Of a stretch of DNA of 64,000 bases, positions 38,974 through 47,159 are shown in pieces (position 1 is the stretch's first letter; each line of letters begins with the position of its first letter). The notes under the pieces are model-generated. The model made no database searches, was not told the origin of the DNA, and worked only from the letters and a program-made list of their open reading frames with translations. Origin of the DNA: Limosilactobacillus secaliphilus (GTDB lineage: Bacteria > Bacillota > Bacilli > Lactobacillales > Lactobacillaceae); NCBI RefSeq assembly GCF_001437055.1, contig NZ_JQBW01000004.1, positions 62,001 to 126,000 of the forward strand, written 5' to 3'. The position numbers and the translations under genes were made by a program.

Positions 38974-41023
38974 TCAAAAAATTCGTATGCAAAGCGATCA
39001 ACGGGCGCGTCAGATCGTCAGCAAGCTGTCGTTAGCTGAAAAGGTTGAACTAATGAGCGGCAAAATGACTTTTAAAGAAGTACGCGGAGCCATTAAAAAG
39101 CAGACTGGTGAGCACTATAACCAGTTCCCTTATCCTGCTGGCGGCAATGTTAAGGCAGGAATCCCAGCAATGCGCTTTGCTGACGGACCGCGAGGCGTTG
39201 TCTGCGGAATCAATCACAGTACGGCATTCCCAGTTTCAATGGCGCGCGGAGCAACATTCAATCCTCGCCTTGAAGAACAAGTTGGTGCTGCCATGGGCGC
39301 TGAAGTTGCTGCTTATGGTGGCAATTTGTCGGCTGCTGTCTGCATGAACCTTCTATATCATCCGGGCTGGGGTCGTGCTCAGGAAACTTATGGTGAGGAC
39401 ACTAACCTCATTGGGACAATGGCCAGTGCGTTAGTTAACGGCATTCAAAGCCAAGGAGTCATCGCCTGCCTGAAACACTTTGCTTTTAACCAGATGGAAA
39501 ATGCCCGTTTTAAAGTCAACATTACCGCTGACAAACGGACTGAACAGGAAATCTTCCTACGTCATTTTCATCAAGCAATTAAAGCTGGGGCAGGTGCAGT
39601 AATGACTGCCTATGACAAATATCAAGGCGCCATGTGTGGAGAAAATAAGTATCTCCTCACCGACGTCTTGAAGAAGCAATGGGGCTTTGATGGTTTTACT
39701 CTCAGCGACTTTGTATGGGGCGTTAAGGACACTATTAAATCCGCTTTAGCCGGCGAAGATATCGAAATGCCATTAACTAAGTATTATGGCGAAGCATTAG
39801 TCAAAGCCGTCCAAGATGGACTGGTGCCGGAAGAAAAGATTGACGACTCTGCAATTCGGATTGTACGGACGCTTTTGGCATACCAGCCTTACTTGAAACA
39901 CGTTGATTATGAAGTTGCTGGCTCACAAGCTCATCAACAGTTAGCACTTAAGGTTGCGCACGAATCAATCACCTTGTTAAAGAACAACCAACAATTGCCA
40001 TTAAAAGAGGATGGCCAATCAATTCTGGTTTTAGGCAAATTAGCCGAAGCGGACAACTTAGGTGATCGTGGTTCTAGCCAAGTCTATCCGCCTCGAGTTG
40101 TTAATATTTTGGATGGTATTCGCCACGTTGCCGGTAACAATATTCAACTCAATTATTACAACGGTGAAGACCTCAATCATAGTCAACAGTTGGCCGCAAA
40201 AGCCGCTCATGTCATCTTAGTGGTTGGAAATGACTATAACGATGAAGGTGAGTTTGTCGCTCAGGATGCTAAGGATAATTATCTAGGCGCTCGTGGTGGT
40301 GACCGTAAAAATGGACTGGGCCTGCATGAACATGATGTTCAATTGATTTCTAAAGTCAGTGAAGTTAATAGCAATAGTTCAGTCGTTCTCATTGGCGGAA
40401 GTGCAATCACAGTCAACAGCTGGAAAGACAAAGTCGCCGCTATCATCGACGCTTATTATCCCGGTATGTTGGGTGGAATTGCTGTAGCTGACGTGCTTTT
40501 TGGCAAAGTAAATCCAAGTGGTAAGTTGCCATTTTCGATCGTGAAAGATGAAAAAGACTTGCCAGCAATCGACTGGGAAGCCACTGAACAACATTACGGC
40601 TACTTTAATGGCTACCGCCTGTTGGATCACAAACACCACCAAGCTGATTTTCCATTTGGCTTTGGTCTCTCATATACCAAGTTTAAATTTGATCAACCTC
40701 TTGTTTGGCAAGACGACCAACAAATCAAAGTTGCCGTTCAATTACATAACTGTGGCGACCGTTATGGTCAGGAAGTTATCCAGGTTTATGCCGGTGCTCC
40801 AGATTCAAAAGTTATGAGAGCCAAGAAGTCGCTGGTTGCTTTTGCCAAAGTTGGCCTACAACCAAGTGAAAAACGGACTTTCACTCTAAATATTCCGTTG
40901 GCCAATCTTGAATGGTTTAACGAAGATCATAATCAATTCGAATTGGAACACTGTACCTACCGCTTTTATGTTGGTTCCTCAAGTGCTGATGATGACTTAT
41001 TAACCACTGATATTAAACTTTAA
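38963..41023 (+). CDS. GH3 family glycoside hydrolase (beta-glucosidase-like)
   Basis: A 686-aa cytoplasmic enzyme (no signal peptide). The (beta/alpha)8 domain with KHFAFNQ and the nucleophile D249 in TLSDFVWG is followed by the alpha/beta sandwich domain and a C-terminal Fn3-like domain (after FPFGFGLSYTKF). Typical activity is removal of terminal beta-linked glucose or related sugars. The companion importer and AraC regulator suggest plant or host glycosides taken up intact. Substrate not determinable from sequence. Confidence 0.93.
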   Translation: MKIDQKIRMQSDQRARQIVSKLSLAEKVELMSGKMTFKEVRGAIKKQTGEHYNQFPYPAGGNVKAGIPAMRFADGPRGVVCGINHSTAFPVSMARGATFNPRLEEQVGAAMGAEVAAYGGNLSAAVCMNLLYHPGWGRAQETYGEDTNLIGTMASALVNGIQSQGVIACLKHFAFNQMENARFKVNITADKRTEQEIFLRHFHQAIKAGAGAVMTAYDKYQGAMCGENKYLLTDVLKKQWGFDGFTLSDFVWGVKDTIKSALAGEDIEMPLTKYYGEALVKAVQDGLVPEEKIDDSAIRIVRTLLAYQPYLKHVDYEVAGSQAHQQLALKVAHESITLLKNNQQLPLKEDGQSILVLGKLAEADNLGDRGSSQVYPPRVVNILDGIRHVAGNNIQLNYYNGEDLNHSQQLAAKAAHVILVVGNDYNDEGEFVAQDAKDNYLGARGGDRKNGLGLHEHDVQLISKVSEVNSNSSVVLIGGSAITVNSWKDKVAAIIDAYYPGMLGGIAVADVLFGKVNPSGKLPFSIVKDEKDLPAIDWEATEQHYGYFNGYRLLDHKHHQADFPFGFGLSYTKFKFDQPLVWQDDQQIKVAVQLHNCGDRYGQEVIQVYAGAPDSKVMRAKKSLVAFAKVGLQPSEKRTFTLNIPLANLEWFNEDHNQFELEHCTYRFYVGSSSADDDLLTTDIKL

Positions 41024-41036
41024 GGAGGAAAGAAAG

Positions 41037-42266
41037 ATGAATAAAGAAGAAAGCGAACACGCACCTTTTCGAGTAGGAGTCGGGCTCTTTGTCGGTGTAA
41101 TGTCATGGATCCTTCCCTACATTGGCGTAAATAACACCCTGTTACCCGCAAAAGTACAAGCTATTGATCCCAGTGGAAAAGTCCAGATCATTGCTGAACT
41201 GGCAACTATGTCCATGATTGTCGCTGCCATTGCCAATGTTGTCTTAGGTGCTTTATCTGACCGTACTCATACACGTTTAGGTAAGCGTACTCCTTGGATT
41301 ATCGGCGGAGAAATCGTCTCAATGATTTGCTTTGCCCTTCTGACCACCGTTAACAGTATTGCCATGCTCTTCCTGATCTGGGCAGTCTATCAGATCGGTC
41401 TAAACGGCATTGTTGCTCCCTTAATTGCCATTCTTTCCGACATGGTTCCTAAGAAATTTAAGGGTACAATTTCATCATTCTATGGGATTGCAATGTCAAT
41501 CGGTAATCCGCTGGCCACGATTATCGCCGCACGGTTTATCACTAGAATCAACGTCGGGCTTTGGAGCTTGTTAGTCCTTCAAGCCATCTTGACCGTTATC
41601 TGCCTGCTTTGTATTCACGAACCCAACAATCTTCATGAACAAAGTAAACCATTGCACGGCCGTGAACTTCTGGAAGCATTTATTTTCCCACTTCATGGTG
41701 ATATTCGTGATTTTTACCTTGCCGTCTTCGGTAAATTATTCTTTGTTGCTGCCCACTTTGTGATTGTGGGTTACCAACTTTACATTTTTACTGACTACAT
41801 GAAATTAAACCCTCACCAGGCTGCTGGTAGTCTGTCAATGATGTCAACGTTCCTGTTAATTACGGGTCTGATTTTTGCTGCTGTTTCTGGCCCAGTTGCT
41901 GACCGTATCCACAGCATTAAAAAAGTCGTTGCCGTTTCAACCATTTGCCTTGGTGTTGGGGTATTATTCCCACTCTTTGACCCTGCCCCATGGACAATGT
42001 TTGCTTATGCCATCATTGGCGGATCAGCCATTGGAATTTATAACTCAGTCGACCAAGCCTTGAACGTTACGGTGTTGCCTAACAAGAACAATGCCGCTAA
42101 AGACTTAGGTATCATGAACTTAGCAAATACTCTGGGACAAATTTTAGGACCAGTTGTTGCTTCCATCACGATTACTAGTCTGGGCTACCATGCCATTTTC
42201 GCCGTTGCGGGCATCATGTGCCTGTTTGGTGCATGTCTGATCATGTTAATTAAGAGTGTTAAGTAG
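41037..42266 (+). CDS. MFS sugar/glycoside transporter
   Basis: A 409-aa transporter with about 12 membrane helices. The loop after helix 2 (LSDRTHTRLGKRTPWII) resembles the GPH and MFS sugar-transporter signature. It follows the GH3 gene by 13 bases with AAGGAGG before the start, so it is probably the uptake route for the GH3 substrate. Confidence 0.88.
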   Translation: MNKEESEHAPFRVGVGLFVGVMSWILPYIGVNNTLLPAKVQAIDPSGKVQIIAELATMSMIVAAIANVVLGALSDRTHTRLGKRTPWIIGGEIVSMICFALLTTVNSIAMLFLIWAVYQIGLNGIVAPLIAILSDMVPKKFKGTISSFYGIAMSIGNPLATIIAARFITRINVGLWSLLVLQAILTVICLLCIHEPNNLHEQSKPLHGRELLEAFIFPLHGDIRDFYLAVFGKLFFVAAHFVIVGYQLYIFTDYMKLNPHQAAGSLSMMSTFLLITGLIFAAVSGPVADRIHSIKKVVAVSTICLGVGVLFPLFDPAPWTMFAYAIIGGSAIGIYNSVDQALNVTVLPNKNNAAKDLGIMNLANTLGQILGPVVASITITSLGYHAIFAVAGIMCLFGACLIMLIKSVK

Positions 42267-42286
42267 TTATTTAAGGTCATTATTGA

Positions 42287-42318
42287 AAAAAACGAGCTCC
42301 ACAAAAGGGGCTCGTTTT
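42287..42318 (+). terminator. Terminator of the glycosidase operon
   Basis: The stem AAAACGAGC / GCTCGTTTT has flanking A- and T-runs. Confidence 0.9.
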
Positions 42319-42411
42319 ATTTGTCTATTTGTATTCATAGTGAAAACAGCATTAGTAGATCAGCCTACTAATGCTGTTTAACAGTCAACTGAGGAAATAA
42401 TGGTATCAAAA

Positions 42412-42711
42412 TCATTTGAGCAAATGATCATGATCACCGGTCTTAAGTAAATCAAGAATGTGTAAATTAAGTTGACCATTACGAATTTGATAAATCATGA
42501 TCCAATTATCGTTGTATGAACGATCAACATGAAGTTCGCGCAAGTTCTTGTATTTTCCTTTCAGCTGATGGTCCTTATGTTTATGAACTAATTTCTCAGT
42601 ATTACCACTAACAATTAGCTCAATCACATGCTTAAGCCTTTCCATATCATAATGCTTACGCTTAAGTCTCTTAAAGTCGCGTTTAAATTCGGCAGTTCGA
42701 TTAATTATCAT
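42412..42711 (-). CDS. yafQ: YafQ-type mRNA interferase toxin (RelE superfamily)
   Basis: A 99-aa ribosome-dependent endoribonuclease of the RelE/ParE fold. The pattern FKRDFKRLKRKHYDMERL, HQLKGKYKNLRELHVDRSYNDNWIMIY and the C-terminal catalytic-type histidine region (HDHLLK) match YafQ. It starts two bases after the antitoxin stop, the normal antitoxin-toxin order. Confidence 0.9.
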   Translation of the reverse strand: MIINRTAEFKRDFKRLKRKHYDMERLKHVIELIVSGNTEKLVHKHKDHQLKGKYKNLRELHVDRSYNDNWIMIYQIRNGQLNLHILDLLKTGDHDHLLK

Positions 42712-42713
42712 TG

Positions 42714-42971
42714 TTAATCGTCCTTGCTATTTAAATCTTCAAACAACTTATCAACAGATTTAAATGATTTATAATCACCGTTTTTCAGCTCTTGTAAAGA
42801 ACGTTCAAGTCCAGACTCATTACTTAATTCAAAAGGGATGCCATTTAACTTAATCACTTGTTTTAAATAGATTTTAATTCCAGTTGAGAAGTCCATCCCT
42901 AAATCATTAAAAATTTTTTGTGCATCGTTTCTAGTATTTTCATCTAAGCGAATGCTATAGGTTTTCGTCAT
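42714..42971 (-). CDS. dinJ: DinJ/RelB-type antitoxin
   Basis: An 85-aa antitoxin with an N-terminal ribbon-helix-helix (MTKTYSIRLDENTRNDAQKIFNDLGMDFSTGIKIYL region) and a C-terminal toxin-binding tail. An earlier in-frame ATG includes the ribosome binding site GGGAAGTG, so the ATG five codons on is chosen. Neutralises YafQ and represses its own promoter. Confidence 0.9.
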   Translation of the reverse strand: MTKTYSIRLDENTRNDAQKIFNDLGMDFSTGIKIYLKQVIKLNGIPFELSNESGLERSLQELKNGDYKSFKSVDKLFEDLNSKDD

Positions 42972-42991
42972 GATATCACTTCCCATCTCAC

Positions 42992-43024
42992 ATTATAGTA
43001 CAATACACATACACTGTATATACA
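42992..43024 (-). promoter_or_regulatory. dinJ-yafQ promoter with palindromic operator
   Basis: On the minus strand, TATACA and TATAAT are 17 bases apart. The perfect palindrome TGTATATACA (43015-43024) overlaps the -35, a fitting site for a ribbon-helix-helix autorepressor. Confidence 0.65.
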
Positions 43025-43181
43025 ATGATGGCAATTCACATGGTGAATCTATAATGATAGCTTAAATTCACAAAGAGTTTCCTTTACTAGTTTTCTTTTC
43101 AGTAAGTAAATGTTCATATTCAATCAGAATACAGTTACTGATCTTTTCTAACTTAATTTTGTTAATGGTAAGAAAAACAGT

Positions 43182-43628
43182 TTATTTAAACGGATCTTTT
43201 CCCTGTTGCAACATGATTGTATCCTGTATTTCACCTGATGACTTCATGTTGTTTGGTACAGATTGAACAGCTTGCTCCGGTGACATTCCATAATGGTCCG
43301 ACAAATATGCTGCTGGTGATTCCCCATAGCGATTCACAAAATCATGCAGGTCGCTAGCTGGAGGTAATTGTCCGTTAGCAGATGCTTGTGTCTGCTGGCC
43401 ATTATTGTTCGGTTGCCGACCTTGTGAACTATTTGTTCCATTGGCGATGGATGAACTGCTATTAGATTGTTTTTTGCTATTAGCTTTCTTTTTCGACTTT
43501 TTATGGTGCTTCACAACCTTGGAAGTAGCGTTCTTTCTTGAACTTCCCTTCTTGCTCGAAGAATTACCACAAGCCACTAATGAGCAACCAGTTAGCAAAA
43601 CAGTTAAAATCAACCCAAATTTTTTCAT
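43182..43628 (-). CDS. Small lipoprotein of unknown function
   Basis: A 148-aa predicted lipoprotein. The start giving MKKFGLILTVLLTGC follows AGAGGATGG; nine upstream in-frame codons are rejected. The lipobox is LTGC. A basic linker (SSKKGSSRKN through KKSKKKANSKK) and a Gln/Asn-rich stretch lead to a C-terminal domain of about 50 residues (DLHDFVNRYGESPAAYLSDHYG). Family not recognised. It is the last gene before the island's left junction. Confidence 0.8.
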   Translation of the reverse strand: MKKFGLILTVLLTGCSLVACGNSSSKKGSSRKNATSKVVKHHKKSKKKANSKKQSNSSSSIANGTNSSQGRQPNNNGQQTQASANGQLPPASDLHDFVNRYGESPAAYLSDHYGMSPEQAVQSVPNNMKSSGEIQDTIMLQQGKDPFK

Positions 43629-43661
43629 AATTGTTTTCCATCCTCTTTTTGACAAAAAATA

Positions 43662-43694
43662 AAAGTTGACGCATTATTTCACACGTCAACCTTT
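43662..43694 (-). terminator. Hairpin terminator between the island's left end and the lipoprotein gene
   Basis: The stem AAAGTTGACG / CGTCAACCTTT is followed on the minus strand by TTTTATTTTTTG. It would stop leftward transcription coming from int. Confidence 0.75.
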
Positions 43695-43732
43695 AAAAAA
43701 TGTTGTTATATCAACGTTTAAAGTTAATACCT

Positions 43733-43748
43733 ATCACCCGCACGGGGA
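43733..43748. repeat. Left attachment core (tRNA-Glu 3'-end copy)
   Basis: ATCACCCGCACGGGGA matches the last 15 bases of the tRNA-Glu gene plus one flanking base, with one mismatch. It lies 60 bases beyond the integrase stop codon. Confidence 0.65.
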
Positions 43749-43756
43749 CAACAACC

Positions 43757-43772
43757 CCTTGATATATCAAGG
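43757..43772. repeat. Perfect 16-bp palindrome inside the left end
   Basis: CCTTGATATATCAAGG lies between the attachment core and the left arm-type repeats. It may be a recombinase or accessory-protein site. Confidence 0.7.
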
Positions 43773-43783
43773 CTTAGCGCTGT

Positions 43784-43805
43784 TTTTTCCGCACTTTTTC
43801 CGCAG
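43784..43805. repeat. Left arm-type integrase site pair
   Basis: Two tandem copies of TTTTTCCGCA, 11 bases apart, immediately follow the integrase stop. The full 22-base stretch recurs exactly near the right end at 57211-57232. Confidence 0.75.
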
Positions 43806-43808
43806 CTT

Positions 43809-44897
43809 TTACAGTTGGGCCAGCTTGTCGATGATTAAAGTATCATTCTTTGCCTTATACTCATCAATCAAATATGAGTATGTGTTTAGCGTTACGGTAA
43901 TGTTAGAGTGACCTAACCGTTTACTAATAGCATAAATGTCCACACCCTGCCCTAATAAATAGGCTACATGAACATGGCGCAATGAGTGAAAATGAAATCC
44001 TTGCTTTTCTATCTCGCAATCACTCATAATAGAGCGTAAACACTTATTAAGAGCGTTGCTAGTTGGTATCGTACCTAAGCTATTTTGAAATACCATAACG
44101 CTATGATTGGCTTTTAAGTCTGCTAAATGTTTGAGCAATTTCCGGTTAACCTTAATGGTCCGGTTACTTGACTCTGTTTTAGTGGGCTTAAAAGCCTTTT
44201 TCTTTTCGTCCCAGGACTTGTTGACTTTGATGGTGGAATGCAGAAAGTCAATGTCTTTCCACGTCAACGCCTGGACTTCACTTTTTCTCATCCCCGTGTA
44301 AATCGCCGTTAATATCATGTAACGGCTTGTATTATACCGGTTCAGCTTAGCTAACACAGCAGTTTTAAGGGTGGCTAACTCATCATTAGTTAAATACTGG
44401 ACTTTAACTTTTTTATCACGGTTATAAGTCACCGTGACGTTATGGGTAAAGTCCTTAGTGATAACATCATCGTCAATCGCATAACTAACCGCTGTTCTGA
44501 TAGCACCATTTAACTTGCTGACTGACTTATAAGCATGGTTAGCACCATACCAGTTAATAAAAGCCTGGTAGTCTGACCGCCGTATATCACGTAAGCGGGT
44601 ATCTTTCCAATACTCGGTAATCATCTTTTGCATAATTCGGTACTGATTACGGGCGCTAGCGCTTTGAGCCTTGCTAGCCTTGTACAGCTTAAACCAGCGT
44701 TTGAAGTATTCGGCTAGTGATACATCTTTAAGCACCACATTAACCGCCGCTAATTCTTTTTCTAATTTATCGGCAGCCGCCAACGCTTCCCGCTTCAACT
44801 TAAAACAACCAGCTGACTTTTGCCGCCGCTTACCGTCCTTGTCTCGCCACTCAGCAACGCCGTAGTAGCCGTTTTTGCCTTTTCTCGTATAACTCAT
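43809..44897 (-). CDS. int: Tyrosine-type site-specific integrase of the island
   Basis: A 362-aa tyrosine recombinase. The N-terminal arm-DNA-binding domain (about 1-50, YYGVAEWRDKDGKRRQKSAG) is followed by a SAM-like core-binding domain (about 60-150) and the catalytic domain with R204 (TGMRKSEV), a lysine near 240, H304-x-x-R307, H330 and nucleophile Y340. All catalytic residues are present, so it should be active. The ATG after AAAGGAAG is chosen over an upstream extension. Its 3' end abuts the left arm sites. Confidence 0.96.
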   Translation of the reverse strand: MSYTRKGKNGYYGVAEWRDKDGKRRQKSAGCFKLKREALAAADKLEKELAAVNVVLKDVSLAEYFKRWFKLYKASKAQSASARNQYRIMQKMITEYWKDTRLRDIRRSDYQAFINWYGANHAYKSVSKLNGAIRTAVSYAIDDDVITKDFTHNVTVTYNRDKKVKVQYLTNDELATLKTAVLAKLNRYNTSRYMILTAIYTGMRKSEVQALTWKDIDFLHSTIKVNKSWDEKKKAFKPTKTESSNRTIKVNRKLLKHLADLKANHSVMVFQNSLGTIPTSNALNKCLRSIMSDCEIEKQGFHFHSLRHVHVAYLLGQGVDIYAISKRLGHSNITVTLNTYSYLIDEYKAKNDTLIIDKLAQL

Positions 44898-45144
44898 GTA
44901 AATACTTCCTTTCGTCCGCACAGCTCCCCAGCGTGGCTAATTGAAAGGACGTTTTTATGATGAGTGGGCCAGCCCGGACGTGTACCCGGTCTAGTCCATG
45001 ATATGAAAATAAAGTAGTGTTAACGGTGCTTTTATGAGTGGTGATAACAGTAGCATAAAAATTAATCTTTTAACGCATTTAAACGCTTTTAACGCAATTA
45101 ACATCCCCCACTTGTGGGGATGATTACCACAAGCTACTTATATA
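44898..45144. other. Integrase upstream region with three tandem 9-bp repeats
   Basis: No gene over 20 codons with a good ribosome binding site is seen. Three tandem repeats of TTTWAACGC lie at 45068-45076, 45078-45086 and 45087-45095, a probable binding site for a small HTH protein controlling int. The repeat GCACAGCTCCCCAGCGTG is at 44918-44935 and a terminator hairpin at 45102-45122. Confidence 0.65.
45102..45122 (-). terminator. Hairpin after the leftward repressor/membrane-protein operon
   Basis: The 7-bp stem CATCCCC / GGGGATG, with a weak T-rich tail on the minus strand, lies 22 bases beyond the DUF5067-like gene. Confidence 0.6.
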
Positions 45145-46065
45145 TTACTGTGACCCTGCCCCATAGATGGCATTAACTTTAGATTGCATATTAGGGTCTT
45201 GTTGGCCTGTGGGACTATTTACAGCCCATTCGGTAAGTTCACCTTCACCGTTATCTCCAACAAGCATATCGTAGTTATTATCACCGTCATTAAAGTTTTG
45301 ATGGTGAAAACTATGGCCATCAATTACGACTTTCCCATCGTCTTTTTTATCACTGCTTTTTGAGGAACTATCTGAATTACTTGTAGCAGTCGAAGAACCA
45401 CCGTTTGAATCGTTATGACCACTTGCTACTTGTTTATCATCATTGGAAATGGTGTCTTTTGATGAGGCGTTCTTAGACGATGTTTTTATCTTGAATTTAT
45501 ATTTATGTTCACCAATCGAGTTACCGCTATCGTCGTGTGCTTTTAAAACAACGGGCCGCTTGGTACTTTTTAGTATAGCAATGTACTCACCACGAGCATG
45601 ACCACCCTTATTAATTTCCTGGTTCATTTCATCGCTTATTGAATCAGGAACATCCACTTCATCGACGAGCTGGTTCTGTGTGTTTCTATCAGGCTGGCAA
45701 ACATCAAAAGTTCGCTCCCATGCGTCTGCCGCTGACATATTTTTAACCGACTTATTATAGGCCGTATAGTCAAAGATTATGCATTTATCACCATCATTAT
45801 TTTCACCAATTGAAACTTTTCTAATCTTAATAGAGTACTTAGGAAGTTTAGCAGTGTGTCCATCGAAACTACCTTTTGCTTTTGAAATATCAGTAATTTT
45901 ATCGGTATCACTAGTAGTGGTGTTTGATGATTTGGTGCTTCCGTCATCGAAAATAGCAGTAATGATAATTCCGCCAATTCCAATGACAAATGCTGCGATA
46001 ATTACCCATCCCCAAAATTGTTTATACCAAGCAGTAGGAGCGTTCTTATATCTATCTGACCGCAT
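45145..46065 (-). CDS. Membrane-anchored DUF5067-like protein
   Basis: A 306-aa protein. A short cytoplasmic N-terminus and one membrane helix (about 17-38) are followed by an extracytoplasmic beta-rich domain (about 60-200) resembling DUF5067, then a Ser/Asn/Asp-rich linker and a C-terminal segment with DGHSFHHQNFNDGDNNYDML. The ATG eight bases after AAGG is preferred to a GTG three codons upstream. It sits between repressor and integrase, where prophages and satellites carry superinfection or host-defence genes. Function inferred only from place. Confidence 0.75.
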   Translation of the reverse strand: MRSDRYKNAPTAWYKQFWGWVIIAAFVIGIGGIIITAIFDDGSTKSSNTTTSDTDKITDISKAKGSFDGHTAKLPKYSIKIRKVSIGENNDGDKCIIFDYTAYNKSVKNMSAADAWERTFDVCQPDRNTQNQLVDEVDVPDSISDEMNQEINKGGHARGEYIAILKSTKRPVVLKAHDDSGNSIGEHKYKFKIKTSSKNASSKDTISNDDKQVASGHNDSNGGSSTATSNSDSSSKSSDKKDDGKVVIDGHSFHHQNFNDGDNNYDMLVGDNGEGELTEWAVNSPTGQQDPNMQSKVNAIYGAGSQ

Positions 46066-46075
46066 ATCATTCACC

Positions 46076-46435
46076 TTATTTCTTGTTGTTATCTTCTAGT
46101 TTGTGCCAGGCAAAGAATACGATACCAATGATAAACGCTAACCATGACCAGATAATTAGGTCTTTGTAGATACCAGCGTTGATAATACCGAGCAACCAAG
46201 CAACCAGCATCATAATCATAGAAGCAATGTCAGGGCCAAAGTTATCTTTATTGCGTGTAACGATGTAGACAATGCCGGACGCAAGATAAAGCATAGCGAC
46301 AATTAATCCTGCCGTACCTGCGTGGCCACCGGATTGGACGAATGCTTCACTCATCCCGGCCATTACCGATTGAATAGCGATAAAGAATGCTACAACAATC
46401 ATAATGATTCCTACTACCAATTTCGTTGTTTTCAT
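46076..46435 (-). CDS. Four-helix membrane protein in the lysogeny module
   Basis: A 119-aa protein with four hydrophobic segments (about 6-26, 40-60, 68-88 and 92-112) and almost no soluble part. It is followed closely by the DUF5067-like gene and probably shares the repressor-side transcript. Family not recognised. Position suggests an exclusion or immunity role, which is an inference. Confidence 0.75.
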   Translation of the reverse strand: MKTTKLVVGIIMIVVAFFIAIQSVMAGMSEAFVQSGGHAGTAGLIVAMLYLASGIVYIVTRNKDNFGPDIASMIMMLVAWLLGIINAGIYKDLIIWSWLAFIIGIVFFAWHKLEDNNKK

Positions 46436-46484
46436 TATTTATTCCCCCAATAGCTTTTAACGTCAATCACGCTTGGACGTAACA

Positions 46485-47042
46485 CTAATCAACAAATAGT
46501 CCATTTATTTTATTAAGTACTTGTAATAATTCTTTTTGATTTCCTGGACAAAATGTTGGAACGCCAGATGATATAAGTGGTTTTTTCCCAAGAAGAACAT
46601 ATGATAAATTACCGATTAATTTATAGAACTCTTTTAGATTCTTCTTACGTGTTTCACTATCACAATTAGCATTAGCATACGGCAGAATATTAGTAATAAA
46701 ACCAAGCAAGTTACCAATAGCAATTGTTAATTCATCCTGTTCAGCATTAGTAAGATTAGTCTTATTGTTTTCAAAATCTAATATCCTCATTAAACTTTGA
46801 CCGTAGACATTACTTTTAGAAACAATCTTTGATACATCAAATCCCTGTAAATAAGTAACCGGAACATCAAAAAAATCAGCCAATTTTAACCACGTTTCTA
46901 GTTTTGGCTCACGTTTTCCGGTTTCGTACCGGCTAATCGTATTGTTACCAACACCGATAGCGTCGGCAACTTGCTGTAAGGTTAGCCCCTTTTCTTTCCT
47001 TAGCTCCGCAATTCTATTGTGGGGCTTTTCGTTTTTACTCAT
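46485..47042 (-). CDS. CI-like repressor (XRE family)
   Basis: A 185-aa phage-type repressor with an N-terminal helix-turn-helix (NRIAELRKEKGLTLQQVADAIG region, residues about 9-65) and a helical C-terminus. There is no S24 peptidase domain, so RecA-induced self-cleavage is unlikely. Release would need an antirepressor, as in Stl-type satellites. Nine upstream in-frame codons run into the operator region and are rejected. It is divergent from the small HTH gene with three operators between them. Confidence 0.9.
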   Translation of the reverse strand: MSKNEKPHNRIAELRKEKGLTLQQVADAIGVGNNTISRYETGKREPKLETWLKLADFFDVPVTYLQGFDVSKIVSKSNVYGQSLMRILDFENNKTNLTNAEQDELTIAIGNLLGFITNILPYANANCDSETRKKNLKEFYKLIGNLSYVLLGKKPLISSGVPTFCPGNQKELLQVLNKINGLFVD

Positions 47043-47061
47043 ATATATCACCCAAACAAAT

Positions 47062-47145
47062 TTTAGCACTTATTCTCCCACTTTGGTATAAAATCATTGA
47101 CATTCCCAAAATGGGAGAATAATATTATTACCGAAATGGGAGAAA
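47062..47145. promoter_or_regulatory. Divergent switch: two promoters and three operators
   Basis: Three copies of a 19-bp dyad (consensus ATTCTCCCAYTTYGGKAAT) lie at about 47072-47089, 47102-47120 and 47127-47145; the last two are inverted relative to the first. The rightward promoter TTGACA (47097-47102) / TAATAT (47120-47125), 17-base spacer, encloses operator 2. The leftward promoter has an extended -10 TGCTAAAAT (47062-47070) next to operator 1. This is a lambda-like genetic switch. Confidence 0.85.
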
Positions 47146-47159
47146 AGGAGGCGGAATTC

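Noticed and set aside
44954-44998. 14-codon plus-strand ORF upstream of int with a GAAAGGACG site
   Set aside because: Too short and without features. Listed region is better explained as int control DNA.
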